A stretch of 24,114 bases of DNA from Didymodactylos carnosus (lineage: Eukaryota; Rotifera; Eurotatoria; Philodinida; Philodinidae). The notes under the pieces are model-generated. The model ran no database searches, was not told where the DNA came from, and saw only the letters and a list, made by a program, of their open reading frames with translations. Of the stretch, positions 8,773 through 20,789 are shown in pieces; the first letter of the stretch is position 1; every line of letters begins with the position of its first letter. The translations under genes and the position numbers were made by a program. The DNA is taken from positions 1-24,114 of the forward strand of contig CAJNOQ010002481.1 in the NCBI GenBank assembly GCA_905250885.1, written 5' to 3'.

Positions 8773-11700
8773 TCAAACAAGTGTCGCAGTCAATTCGCTT
8801 TGTTTTGTTGCACCTAATGGTGATGGTGATTCGTCTGTCGATGAACCACATAAATTTTTTGCACTTGTCGCTGATTCTCGATGATTTCTTGGACTTAAAT
8901 AATGACCTGAGGAGAGTGGTGCCGTTTTTGAACGAGCATAGGGTTTTATTTCTCTTAAACCCAACGTATTGTTGTTATTGGCATTTTGTTGAGATTCGGA
9001 TGATGATGATTGAGTGACGACTGATGGTTCTGTTCCATTGATATTCAATGAGTTTGGACGAATAATTAGACGACGATTATGGTCAAGCGTCGTAGCAGTT
9101 GTTAAAGATGTTGCTGTTATATCGATAACATCATCAAATGACGTGACATTGATAATCGGTTCTGTTGCATGACGTTCTTCACTTGGCGGTTCAATAAGTC
9201 GAAAAATAATTTGATCCATGCTGGCTTCTCGAATATCTCTCACAGTTGATAAACGTGTTGATGTGTTTATAATAGTCGTTTTATTCGTATTTGCTTGGCT
9301 TAAACGTTGTGCTGACGATGATGATGGTACTTGAAGGAATTCTGATGAACGAGATGTATGAACAGATGAATAAGGAAAATCGCTATTACGACGGAAATTA
9401 TAACGACGTGCTGCTGGTTGAACACGTGTTGGAATTATTGCACCAAGAATACCGACATTCGGAGAATCATAAAATAACGGTGTTAAATCAAGTGAAGAAA
9501 ATTCACGTTCATCAGTTTCATTTAATTGAATTGTAACAATTCTAAAAATAGATTTAAGTTTACAAATCATATGTAGGACAAATATACTTTTCTCATACTT
9601 ACCCGCAAACATTTTTAACCTTAAATGCTAATGCACGTACGAGTTGTTCATTATTTGTTTCATATAGAGTATTCATTAGTTCATTGTGCAAATCTCGTGA
9701 AATCTATAGAAATATGAAATGAATGTACACTACCGGAAGTATCGTTCTGTAGCAGAAGAGTTACAATCTCTACTCTAACAAATAAATATATTATAGTTAA
9801 ACTTTTAACGTTCTTACTGTAAATAAATCTTTGTATTGTTCAATCATCATTTGCAGCACAGATTTTGCTTGTTCCATACTTGTAACATTCATATCTTTCG
9901 TAATTGCTTTTCCATCTAACAAGATCGTTGGAGCAAATACGATAGCCAAATTTTGTGAATCCATTTTATTGCCGGGAATCTAGAAAAGTAATAATAATTT
10001 GAGGCTCCTTTTCTTGGCTATCTTTTCTGCAAAGAAAAAATAGTTTAAACAGAATAATACCTACAACTCAAATTAATATGAGACACAAAAAAAATCAAAA
10101 TTTGACTTATTGTGACTTATGGCACTACGTCATGGCTAACTAACGAAAAAATCTATAGAGTCATAAGCGACATTTTCTCTAATTCTTTCCGTACGCCTGT
10201 ATTTATGGTTTACTTTCGATTCGTCCCTAATTACTCTCGCAATTCGTCCCACAAATTGTTTTAAATACTTATTCTACATAAGTTCTCTTATATTTAACTT
10301 TCAGAAATGGAAACAAAAAAATATTATTAATACATTGTCTTTAGTCCATCTGAATTTTTACGGACGTTCCGCAATTGTAGATTTGTTAACTTCCCTTTTT
10401 TATGAGTGTTAAGTAAACTTTTTAATTTTTCATCAATTTCATTGTAAATTTTTTTACGTTTGCGAGTTTAGACTTCAGATTCTTCTGCGTGATGGTGCTG
10501 AAAGACTGGTGATGTTCTTGACATAATAAGTCAATAAATTCATAAATGTGTGGATGAACAGAAAATACATTTTCTACTGCCTGTTTTAGACACGTTTCCG
10601 TACATATTTTTATTTATTGTAAGCTGACCAACATGGACGAAATTCTTGTTATTTTGAAGAATATAAAGCGAACTTATGTAGAATAAGTATTTAAAAAATG
10701 GGACGAATTGAGAGAGAGAGAGCAATTAGGGACGAATCGAGAAGACGCGGTATTCATTATGCTCACACTTATCAAAGTTAACATTTTTTTTCAATCAGTC
10801 ACTTGAATACAATTACAACCAATCAGATCATTATCCGATTTACTTCTATATTTCGTATTTAACCATTTTATCAAAACATGTTTTATTCAAGATTAACTTG
10901 ATCTAATTAAATATAAAAATTTATACATACGAATTTTCCATTATATTGCCTATCATGTGCGTTTAATGAGACCATGTGGAGAAATTTTAATAATGTGTAA
11001 AGTGTGTCACGATTTGATGATGGAAGTAATGCAATTAAATAACTTAAAATTTTTGATTGGTCTTTAACGTTCATTTCTAGATAAACACAGAAAAATCAAA
11101 TTTTTTTTCTCTCATAAAGTAGAATATTACGTACTCGAATGAATTGCAAGAAAAGATGAACAAAGTTCTTTTGTCATCAACGGTTCCGGCAATTCACGAA
11201 GGAATTCTTTTATCAAACCGGCTACGTCATGTACATTTGTAGTTGAATCAAAATTTAAACTACGACTTAAGTTTACTTGTTCTTTGAGCTATAAAGAAGA
11301 ATATTCGGATTAGAAGTTGATTAATAATATGTTTCTACCAGTAATCGTAATGATGCAGTACGTATAGAACCACTCAGTGACACTGATCTCTAACAAATTA
11401 TTAAATAGTAAGAAAAAATAATCTTTTAAAAGCTACCTCAAGGAAATATTCTCATTACGTCGTCGGTATACGTGTGTTCCAAAGAGTCCAGAATATCGAA
11501 CTAAAATTCGATTCAAAACACTCAATAGTGTTCGTAAATATCTCATTTATTCATTCTAATACAGAGAAATAATCGTAAAATAGGGAGTAATAACAAATCT
11601 AAAAACTTTTATTGGTATTAGGGTAGATGAAGAATCGGGTGTGCACCAATAGATAGAAAAATCTGCTTTTATAACGGTTCTCACACTCTACATATTACAT

Positions 11701-14700
11701 ACTAACCTCTGTTAAACGTTTTTTTGAAACACCCACACGAAATAATCCAATTGTCTGCAAAGCTTAACAAAAACAAATTTGTTTTTCTTACTTTAACAAC
11801 ATCAAAAAGAAAAACATACATTAGAACAACTATATAGATTCAATAATTACCATTTCGTTCAAGATGCTCACAACAATTTTTAATTAGATATGGAACTTTC
11901 TCTGGATAACAACGGAGTGTATTGGAACGATTCATGACTGTGGCCGATGACACTTTTCCAGCTTGTGCTCCACCACTTAATGCTTCTAATGACACGGATC
12001 GAATTTTTGTATTCTCATAATCAGAATCCGATACCTAAGAAAAATATAATAATTTAACGAAGTAAAAATTCATTAGATTGAAAGTGCCCTATCATTAGAT
12101 TATAAAGATTGGATAAACCTCAACACCGACGAATTCATTTTTCAGACAAGTAAATAGAACTTTTTCAATATCAAATTCCAAAAAACTAGTGAACATATAA
12201 TATTAATACAGCATACAGATTGGTCATATTTATTATACCCTTTCGTAATGTATACCTGCAAACTACTGGGACTTGCTGGCGACACTGAACATCCACTATC
12301 TCTGGCTGAACTAGTCGAAGAAACACTTCCATTGGGACTTGTTCGTATTGCCAGTGATGTAGCTAAATCCAAACTGTTTTTTCTTAAATCATCCTCCGTT
12401 CGCCCACTCGAACAACGATCATCATCGTCAATGCATTGAGATAAAGCGACACCAAACACACAGCCGTTTGATTTTAGATCTAAATGACAACATTCATTTG
12501 TTATAGAATATTTGCATAAACTTTCGAATATATTGCGTTTTTGTAGATATCGAGTAATTTAACTGGATTTTGAACAAATTGATGTGAATACGTACCTCTT
12601 GCATCTTTTGATTTATCACTCGATTTACTTCGAAACATAAAATGATGTTTTCGTTTTCTCACCGGCTCTTCTAAAGAATCAGATAAACGTATTTAGATGA
12701 ACATCCAGAAAATTTTGAATTTTTTGTTATATGCGTCAATATGTTAACACAATACAACTCAGGATCAACTTGTTATAAAAAGAAACGTGTGAGGAAAAAT
12801 TGAAGCATAACAGTCTCAAACTGCTCGCCAGCAAAAAAAGGTCTAATGTGGCATCTTTCCACTGAATTTAGTGAACTAAATCCGACATTTTTTATCTATG
12901 GTGATAGATAAAAGAATCAAGGCGTGTACGTATTACACACAGCGAGGAGAAGTAGAGACCAAAAGCAATAGATAAACCACATCTGTACGAATGATGAGAC
13001 AGAAGTCACGAACTCACATTCACAAGACTAACATATTTACTTATAGACTAAATTGTCTAAATTATTTATTTTATCAGACGATTTTATTTTTTCCATCATT
13101 AAAACTTAAAGTCGCACCATAGTTCATAGTGAGTTCCAAAAAAATAGTAAATGATATTTGGTTCCTTGAAAATGGGAGCCCGTTTCGCTGCAACGATTTT
13201 GTTATACGCGATAAGAGAATGGTAGAAAATCTTTTTCCATTAACATAAATATATTTTTTTAATCAGTTTATTCAACAGTATATGAGGGTGAGGAGTAAGG
13301 GTGAGGTTGAGGGTGAGAAAGAAGAATTTAGATGCAGTCTTAATTTCTACACTTTTAAAAATCGTTGTTTTTCGATCTTTCAGAGAACTAGCTGAAGAGC
13401 TTATATTAGTTCTTGGAAACGTAAAGAACAAATATCCAGTTTTTCAGCTTATTTTCAGTTTTTGAACGGTCTGAGTTCTTCAGATGAATTTTGTTCTTCA
13501 ATAATCGAGTTCTTTGGTTGTATGAAGAACTCAGCTATTCTCTGGAGATCTCAAATCCATAAAAAGACGACAAAAATGTGTAGCTGTCCTGGGGAGGGCG
13601 TGTGATGTCAACGTTGCTTTGTCAAGTTTCTAATTATTGAACGATGACGGAAGAAAAGGAGTTTGTCTTTATGTTTAATTTCGGTATTGAAAACTTTCTG
13701 CTTAAATTTAAATGGGAAAATTATCTAAATGAAATCAAGACTATCTCTTCTCTCTTCATCCTCCGAATTTCATTTTAAACAAAAATTTCGTTTGACGATT
13801 AACTTTTTTCTCTGTTTTAGATTCTAATTCATCCAATGATAAATTTTAGATTAATAAAGACTTATTTTATTCCCGGCTCAACAGTTTCACCTCTTCTTAC
13901 AAAAGGTTCCAAGCTTACAAAAGCTTGGATTTTCTAATTATAAGAAGTCTGTTTAGAAAGAGATCTAGTTTAATTTAAGTAACTACACTTCGTTATTCTA
14001 TGTTAGCTCAACGTTGATTTTACATCAGATTTTTCTGAAAGCAGAGAAGCTTCAGCTACTAGATAAATCATCGAACATTTAATGATTTCACTTCACCTTA
14101 AGCCTCGGTGTTCGCTCGTAGGTACTAAAAAACGTGTCCCAGAAGTCGTAGAAATTAACCTTCAAAGTTTTTGAGGAAAAAGGTTCTTTTTCGGGTAGAT
14201 TTTGTCGGAGGAAGCCAGATGTTTAACTGTCATATCTCGCCTTTCAATTTCAAGCAGTGTTTGAGTCAAAAAATCAAAGTTCAAAGCTGAGTTCTTTAAT
14301 AACTTTGAAGTTTTTTGGCCAGCAGATCTTCAGACAACAAATATCTCCAAAGAGCTAAAGGATTGAAGAACTGAAAATAAATTCTATACAAAGTCAAAGA
14401 ATTCATCTTCACATATTTTCAAAAAATTCATATCAGATCTTTATAGAAGACAAATGAAAAAAACATCATTTCTATTTTCTAAAGAACGTAGATTTTTAAC
14501 ATTGTATCTATAGATCGATATTAGAGATGATGTATCATTTATTTGTTCTCCTTAATTTATTATTTACTAGGTAAAAATACTATTTCAACAAAGTCTCTTG
14601 ATAGAATGGGTGTTTCTAAAAATATCGTTTTGTATAGCATATGAAAGAAGACAATAATGATAAATAATCCGTTTATGTTTGAGAAGAATTCTGTTAAAGG

Positions 14701-17700
14701 AATTTATCTAAAATAATTAGTGTTCGTAATGCATATCATAACCTTATTCTAGACAGGTCATCATATAATGACAATGTTATAACACATGTTAGTCGATCAA
14801 TGTATATAGGGGTAAACTCTAAATGGATTATTAAAATAAAAACAATACTCTTAATCTTAGCTTTATTGTAATATTTGTTATAATGGGACGTCTGTGCTAA
14901 AGATAAAAAAAAACCACCTATTGCCGAAAACTTTTATGAAACTGTTCAGTTTTAATTTAGATATGTTATTAATAATTCTTTTTTAATGCCTTCAAATGAT
15001 TAATAAACAACCAATTTTTTAAAAGTTTTTAACGATGAAAATACTTTTTCTCAACTGTTAGGATTATCTCCAAATTTCACGGTCATGATAGGAGGAGAAC
15101 ATTTGTATTATTCATATTTCTTTAGACAATATAAATATAATCTTGGATATAAAGGATATAAAGATGATCTTATTTCAGAATCAATGCACAACTGAATATC
15201 AGAAGAAAAACATTTAAAAGAGAGAAACGGTTAACTCTTTAGCCACAGGAGATAATTTGGGAGAATTAGACATTGTATCAAGACATGTATTTTCTTGAAA
15301 TCAAGGTTTTCTATTCCACCCACATCTTTATAAAAACGTAAATGTTATTCTTCTCTAATTACATTGAACTAATAATTAATTGTGAAATATACGTGACTAT
15401 CAATCATAAAAAAAATACTTAAAAAGAAGCGTTAAGTATTCAGCAATTTTCTCAAGAGTATAAGAAAATAGATAATTGAATACAATTTTATAGCATATAA
15501 AGAGCATTTCAAATGTTCATTAGTAAAGATGAAGTCTTTTGTAGTCACACGGTATACTTCTCTTCTCATCTCATTACACAGTCATTAATTCACACAAACT
15601 AGAAAGAGTTCTAGAAGTGTTATTATCATGGGATTAGCGTTTTTTTGTCTCCTTCCTCTTCATTCTTATATTACCTTTGGGAACATGTACGGTTAGTCCC
15701 ATGTCAAGATTTTGTAAACGTTGTTGTATGATTCGTTTCAATAATTTATGTTCAATATGTGTTAAATTATGTAATTCAATTGGTCCTAATGTTATTGCAC
15801 TACCATTTATTGAACACCAATTTCCTTTATCAGGCTAGAAACAAAACAAAAGATTATTTTCTTAATATATGTGTATTAATTCTTATGTAAAACGAATAAT
15901 CATCATCATCATTATTACTATTATCATTTTGTACAAAATAAATTATTTAATATTCAGTTGCTTGACCAATTGTATATGTGCAAATTGCATACAGATTTTT
16001 TAGATCAATCTTTTTCTTATTTCCTAGATTAGATTCTGTGACGTCAAAATTCTCTTAAAAATTTTTGCCATTTGATCAAATGATAGTGCTATAATAAGCT
16101 ATTAGTATTCTGTTGTCATTATCAACGAAACGAGAAAAGATGATAACAACTACAACTACAATCAGAAATTTTTTTTTTTTCTTTTTTTTTTTGTGATATT
16201 ATCTAAGGAAAAATATCAAGCTGTTTATTCTATTATGTAATTAAATAGTCACGTTTGATTAGAAATATTTGATCCTCAAAAAACAAAACCTTAGCACATC
16301 TATACCACTGAGTGAGATGTTTTTGCAGTTGTTTCTAATTATCAGAGAAATTGAAAAAAACTAATACATTTGGTACTTATTTCTCTTCAACAAACAAATA
16401 TTATAAGATTGATCTAAGTTTATTTTTATGTTAGTACTAGCACACATTTTTGTATCTTGTACTTGAAAAATGTGTTATCTTGATAAGTCAGTTATTGTCG
16501 ATAAATTTTTAATCGATATCAAATGAAGTACGAACGAGTTTTTCTACGATTAATATATGCGGTTAAACACACATATTAATCTATTAATTTACACAAAAGT
16601 TTGGTATTTTGTAAACAATTATCCTGTTGTTCATAAACAGAGATGGAATAAAATAAATCTATCTTTCGAATATGTATATCTCAATTAATATAAAGTTCTC
16701 TTTCTTACCTGATAGTGCCATTCGCAATCGCACATTTTCAGTTTTGTTGTACTCTTTTTTTGTGAATTTTTTGATATTGTTGTTGATTCATTTTCTGTAT
16801 CTGGTGTAGTACTGCTGGTTAATGATGTCGATGTATGTTCACTACCAGTTGTCAGTGTTTGTAAACTTGAATGAGTAGGCGTTACTGAGGCTGTTGACGA
16901 TGCTGAAGATGAAACAGATGATCGCTGTTGTTTTGGTAATTTAACTAAAGTTAAAAAATGTTTAAAATTTTGGAATGTTGAATTTAATGGTAAAGATGAA
17001 GATGAAAGTGAATTTGTTGATGAAACAAGTGAACTAGAAGATGTTGTTGGTGTTTTAGATAATGATAAATGATGTCGTTTTAGAAAATTTTTAATTGCTA
17101 ATGATGTATTGGAATTTTCGCATGGTAATGAATGACGTGTTTGATGCAAAATATTTGTATCAGAACACGATTTTTTCTTTGATTTTGGTTGAAATAAATT
17201 ATTCTGCCCCTGTTGATCTTCATTCACATCGAAACAAGACGATGAACGCGAATAATTGTCCACATCATCGTTGTCAGGCATCTGTTCGACAATTAAACTT
17301 GTGCTACTGATGTAAGGATCCTCAGTAACAGGTTCATTATCGTAAACAGTTGGTGTTAAACAATGTGAATGTCGTCGAAAAAAACTTTGTGGCATTAAAT
17401 ATGAACAAGAATTAACAGTTACACCGGTATCAGTATGGATAGTTTTTGACTCTAGATTATGGTTTGTTGGTGTTATAATTCCATAAGATAAAGGTATTTG
17501 ACGTACGAGATTCTCGTATGGTGTTTTTGTTGCACCGTACAATGACTGACATCGTTTTCGACATAAATTAACATAATCATCATTTTCATCTATTGTTGAC
17601 GAAGAGGATGAGGTATGGATCGGTGGTGGTGAACAGAGAGATGGCGATGCAAAGAGACTTGATCGTCGACGATTATTGTCATATTGATCATTATAAATTC

Positions 17701-17977
17701 GACCCTCGGGAATTGTTGTACTTTGTAAGTCGGAACAAGCTGAACGACGAACACGATTTGGACGATAATTGTAGGGCATGGCTGTTGTACCAGTCAAAAA
17801 GATTTGTTCATCTTTATCATTTATTCTATTCTTTGAATTGAGAAATAAATCTTTTAAACTGTTGGGAATTTCGTCGTCTTTTTCTAATCGAAACTTTGGT
17901 AATGGAATTGATGGTGACCTGAGCTCTTCTTCTTCTTCTTCTTCTTCTTCATATTCTTCTTTTAATAATGATGACAT
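8773..17977 (-). CDS. ARHGAP6/ARHGAP36-family Rho GTPase-activating protein (11 exons, 1,099 aa)
   Basis: Exons in transcript order: 17977-16709, 15834-15675, 12670-12596, 12479-12256, 12034-11851, 11762-11707, 11288-11135, 11076-10931, 9979-9818, 9703-9603 and 9541-8773. All introns are GT...AG, all phases agree, and the joined length is 3,300 nt with the stop. Residues 1-423 are Ser/Thr-rich and disordered after an acidic start (nine Glu from a CTT run). Residues 424-476 (WCSINGSAITLGPIELHNL) and VFGVALSQCI near 510 match conserved blocks before the GAP domain of ARHGAP6. The RhoGAP domain spans about 620-815: GLFRV with arginine finger R646, GLIKEFLRELPEP (680-692), LLPSSN (724-729) and NKMDSQNLAIVF (760-771, N766). 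DLHNELMNTLYETN just after it is also shared with ARHGAP6. The tail is Ser/Asn-rich. Expected role: stimulating GTP hydrolysis by a Rho GTPase in actin control. Unlike vertebrate ARHGAP36, the arginine finger is kept, so catalysis is plausible. Confidence 0.93.
9980..10930 (-). other. Eighth intron of the RhoGAP gene (951 bp), carrying a fold-back element
   Basis: Donor GTATGT at 10930 and acceptor TTTTCTAG at 9980 separate the NGKF and IPGNKM codons of the GAP domain. It is much longer than the neighbouring introns (58-418 bp) because it holds the inverted-repeat element at 10216-10740. Confidence 0.8.
10216..10740. mobile_element. Fold-back / MITE-like element, about 525 bp
   Basis: Arms of about 78 and 82 bp, 10216-10293 and 10659-10740, are inverted copies. 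They share TCGATTCGTCCCTAATT, AATTCGTCCCA and TTTAAATACTTATTCTACAT in order. The right arm has an expanded GA microsatellite (10710-10722) where the left arm has GCGAGAGTAA. About 365 bp of AT-rich sequence without an ORF separates the arms. Clear target duplications were not found, so the superfamily is open. Confidence 0.7.
11339..11546 (-). CDS. Putative alternative start exons of the RhoGAP gene (11546-11437 and 11387-11339)
   Basis: Inside the intron between exons 6 and 7, an ATG at 11546-11544 (context AATAAATG) opens 36 codons up to donor GTAGCT, with exon end at 11437. A second exon, 11387-11339, follows acceptor TTGTTAGAG and ends at donor GTAGAA. Phases agree (2, then 0), and the join to exon 7 (LKEQVNL) stays in frame. 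The predicted head is Arg-rich (VYRRRNENISLRSV) and ends SLSGSIRTASLRLL, which can be laid over the start of a RhoGAP domain (xRVSGSxxR) but has Ser where the arginine finger should be. Two other uses are possible: exon 5 (phase 1) could splice to the acceptor before 11483, replacing exon 6, or the longer 51-nt form 11389-11339 could be a cassette. No transcript evidence can be given. Confidence 0.4.
12671..15674 (-). other. Second intron of the RhoGAP gene (3,004 bp)
   Basis: It runs from donor GTAATA at 15674 to acceptor TTCTTTAG at 12671. It holds no supported exon. It contains a GAGGGT-like run (13284-13317), short hairpins (TTTATCTAT/ATAGATAAA near 12890-12912; TCCAAGCTT/AAGCTTGGA at 13908-13929), and two diverged stretches rich in AGTTCTT/AAGAACT words near 13400-13540 and 14280-14370. 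Long first introns often carry regulatory elements, but none is recognised here. Confidence 0.6.
13284..13317. repeat. Degenerate GAGGGT/GAGGAG run in intron 2
   Basis: About six units of GAGGGT-like sequence (GAGGGTGAGG, AAGGGTGAGG, TTGAGGGTGAG) occur within AT-rich intron sequence. A shorter run of the same word is at 4419-4433. Confidence 0.7.
15835..16708 (-). other. First intron of the RhoGAP gene (874 bp)
   Basis: Donor GTAAGA at 16708 follows CACTATCAG; acceptor TTTCTAG ends at 15835. It contains ATC/ATT runs near 15900-15925 and a T-tract at 16169-16192. No other feature is visible. Confidence 0.7.
17926..17950. repeat. CTT trinucleotide run coding for Glu
   Basis: The run is the reverse complement of GAA codons and encodes Glu residues 10-18 of the RhoGAP protein. 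It sits 25-50 bp inside the start codon. Such in-frame triplet runs vary in length between alleles. Confidence 0.85.
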
Positions 17978-17999
17978 TTTATTATTTTTGTCAAAATCA

Positions 18000-18730
18000 C
18001 TCGTATTTCTTAATCAAGATTAATGAAAATTTTTCATTTAACCTTCTATATGTTCTCTAATTACCATATTTGTACGTGTATGCGATTAGTTATTCTTACT
18101 TTTAGACTAAACGTTTTCTTTACATTTGATATCGACAATGATAATGATATTCACCGGTGTATATACGTGTCCACCAACATATTTTTATTTATTTTTTTGA
18201 TGTCCTTGACTAATGATGACAAGGTTCTCGTTGTTGTTTTACTTTCTTTTCGATACACAATATACAATCAGTCATAATCAAATATCATCTTCATCTTGTG
18301 GAAAGATATTTGATTGAGAAATTTGACCAAAAGATGTTGTATATATTGTAGTCGGTTACTGTCACACAATTGAACAAGGTAAAGAAATTTTTTTCTATGT
18401 GTGTATAAGATAATTATTAGTTATAAAGAATAGATGGTATACCAATAGTAAGTAAATGAATGAAACATCAGTAGCATTGTCGTCTTCTTTTTTTTTTCTT
18501 TCTTATTTTCTTAAATATAGAGACAAGAGAGAGTTGTTGTGTCGTCTTTAATATAATCACCGAATCTATGTTTTTCGAAAAAAGAAGAATAAAGAGAACG
18601 CTTTTATTAAAGTTATCTTTATATGTTGTACATTTACGTAGATAGAATGGAGTAGAATCTTTATGTACATGTATATATAGCCCATATATTTCTTACTATG
18701 TTTTTCATTCACATTTTTTTGTGCTGCTTA
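18000..18730. other. Upstream region of the RhoGAP gene
   Basis: This AT-rich sequence precedes the RhoGAP start codon at 17977. It presumably includes the 5' UTR and promoter, but no initiator, TATA box with clear spacing, or upstream exon can be assigned. T-rich and A-rich tracts occur near 18490 and 18580. Confidence 0.4.
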
Positions 18731-18732
18731 TT

Positions 18733-18981
18733 CTATTCTCTTTTTATTTGTATAAACAGAGTCTCATTTCTACTACAAGCAAATTTTATAAATAAAAGAA
18801 AGACTATACACACTGCTATAGTGTAAGCAAATATAATAATATTAAGCTGTGTATGTAAATATATATCTTGCATTGATATATAATCTTCTTGTCGGTGGCA
18901 TTGACCATACACTGGTTCAGGATTAAAATGGTGGGAAAACATGACACATGATTCTACTCTTTTGATAGAGAAGATTTTCAT
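18733..18981 (-). CDS. Possible small single-pass membrane protein (82 aa), unrecognised
   Basis: This ATG-to-TAG frame of 82 codons lies upstream of the RhoGAP gene on the same strand. Residues 1-46 are polar and contain YISMQDIYLHTQ. Residues 47-66 (LNIIIFAYTIAVCIVFLLFI) form a single strong membrane segment, followed by KFACSRN and a basic tail. The layout resembles small type III membrane proteins, but I recognise no family. The codon mix is less AT-extreme than the neighbouring chance frames, which is the only reason to keep it. It could also be one exon of a longer gene or a chance ORF. Confidence 0.25.
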   Translation of the reverse strand: MKIFSIKRVESCVMFSHHFNPEPVYGQCHRQEDYISMQDIYLHTQLNIIIFAYTIAVCIVFLLFIKFACSRNETLFIQIKRE

Positions 18982-19020
18982 TCAATTAATTTGGTGTCCA
19001 ATTATCATCTCTACTTGAAT

Positions 19021-19153
19021 GAGTAGAAAGTCGAGATACGCTCGCTACTGAAGAAATTTCTACTGAAGAGCGCTGACTTCTTCATGAAATGTGTAGGAGT
19101 TAGCGTTCCTCAATAGTAATTTCTTCAGTAGCGTATCTCGATCTGAGTAGAAA
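19021..19153. mobile_element. 115-bp hairpin flanked by a 9-bp direct repeat
   Basis: The arms at about 19031-19080 and 19093-19141 pair almost throughout: TCGAGATACGC pairs outermost, then TACTGAAGAAATT, then an imperfect inner stretch, with a loop of roughly 12 nt. The left arm has a 4-nt insertion (TCGC). GAGTAGAAA is repeated directly at 19021-19029 and 19145-19153, as a target-site duplication would be. It is either a very small fold-back transposon or a long pre-miRNA-like hairpin. Confidence 0.65.
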
Positions 19154-20750
19154 TAGTTTATTCTAGGAATTGGACAAGAGATACGATAACATGGACAAGC
19201 TACACATCAAGATTAAATTTAAGATACACAAAAGAATGAACAAAAAAAGACGAGACTTCTAATGTTATAAATTTGACACATTGACGTAGACAAAAGATAG
19301 AAGAGAATTTATCACCTAATCAATCATTTACAAATGTCACATTATTATGATTATACCAATGAAACTGATTGAAAATGACCGATCATAATGAAAGAGATAG
19401 ATATCAATGATCGGCAAGTTTTAATTTTATCAGGTGCTTATTCTCTCATGATGATTATAGATGAAAAATATTATCAGATTTCTCTTTCAATTGAATCATC
19501 TATTTCTGTTGTATTTTGGACTAGTGAATAACAAAAGTGAACATTATTTAGCCTTTTTGTGGAACTGTTAAAAGAATTATAAGCTATATTTTCTTTTAAG
19601 AGGATAGATATTTATGTAAAAGCCTAATCTATTATAGACACCACACACGGACATGCACAACGTGTGTGTGTGTGTGTATTTTTTCTCATTTTGTGACATT
19701 CTGCTTTTTAGTACAATTAAATGATCTGTCTTTCTGCTATATTCTGTCTAAATTATTTAGTATCAGTTATGTACGCCTATCGACAGTCACCAAAAAAAAA
19801 AGATAATTTTGAATCTAGATAAAAAGCGAAACAAAAAAGAACACATACATTCGATTTTATAAGAAATAGAAGTAGAAGATAATACAAACTATATTTCTAT
19901 TCTCTCTTCATTATAAAGATTAATATTCGATATTAATTATCCTCTGATGTCAACAATAATACAATAAAAAAGAGTAACATTTTTCAAAAATTATATCCAG
20001 TAGTTAAAAGACAAACGAACTCATGAACTATGGGACTAAAAAATTCTATATGAACATGACGTTAACGTTTTCTTCTTTAATTAAGTATAAGACTATTTTT
20101 TTAAAACTTATAATCGCTCAACAAAACTATTCTATGGTTTATCTCGACAAACGCCTATATATCTTTCTTGACGTCAGTAATCTCTGAAGATTTTCCTCAA
20201 GAACAGAAAATACGCATAATACGATTATCAACAATAAATATACTTGAAAAATACAAAGGCGAAAAAAAGAAGAAAGATAGACTAATTAACTTAAAGGCGA
20301 TTTTCTCAGAGTATGTGATAGAAATGTCTAATTTTATATTTAAAAGACGACAACAGTTTGTATTTTCGTTTCCATCTCAAGTTTTTTAACTACATATTTT
20401 TGTTCAATACTTATATTCTTTACTATCTATTAAATTGACTGGAAAATATGTTTTTGTCAAACAATCATTATTCTTTCTATTTAACAATAGCGTTTGATGA
20501 CAGATTTAATTTTAATATTAGTGCAATTCATTATAAAAAAAAAAAGAAGAAAAACAACTGAAGTTCTTCTAAAAAAAACATAAACAATCTAAAAAGCGAA
20601 CTCATTCTCTTTGAGATTTTAACAATCTATGAGATAATCCTGTCATTAACTCAATGTTAAATCCAATTTGTCATTTGTACTCCTACTTTTTTTTTTCCAT
20701 TTCTGATATAATGTTCAAAATAGCAGAATATTCAATTATGCTAAAAATCG
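19154..20750. other. AT-rich spacer without a supported gene
   Basis: A GT run at 19662-19677 and several A or T tracts are present. The open frame at 20168-20389 is Lys/Ile-rich with no motif and is not accepted as a gene. Confidence 0.45.
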
Positions 20751-20789
20751 ATCTTCAAAATAAAACAACAACATCTTATTTAAATCTTC

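Noticed and set aside
18023-18277. 84-residue plus-strand ORF upstream of the RhoGAP gene
   Set aside because: Phe/Asn/Ile-rich chance frame without motif, in the likely promoter region of the opposite-strand gene.
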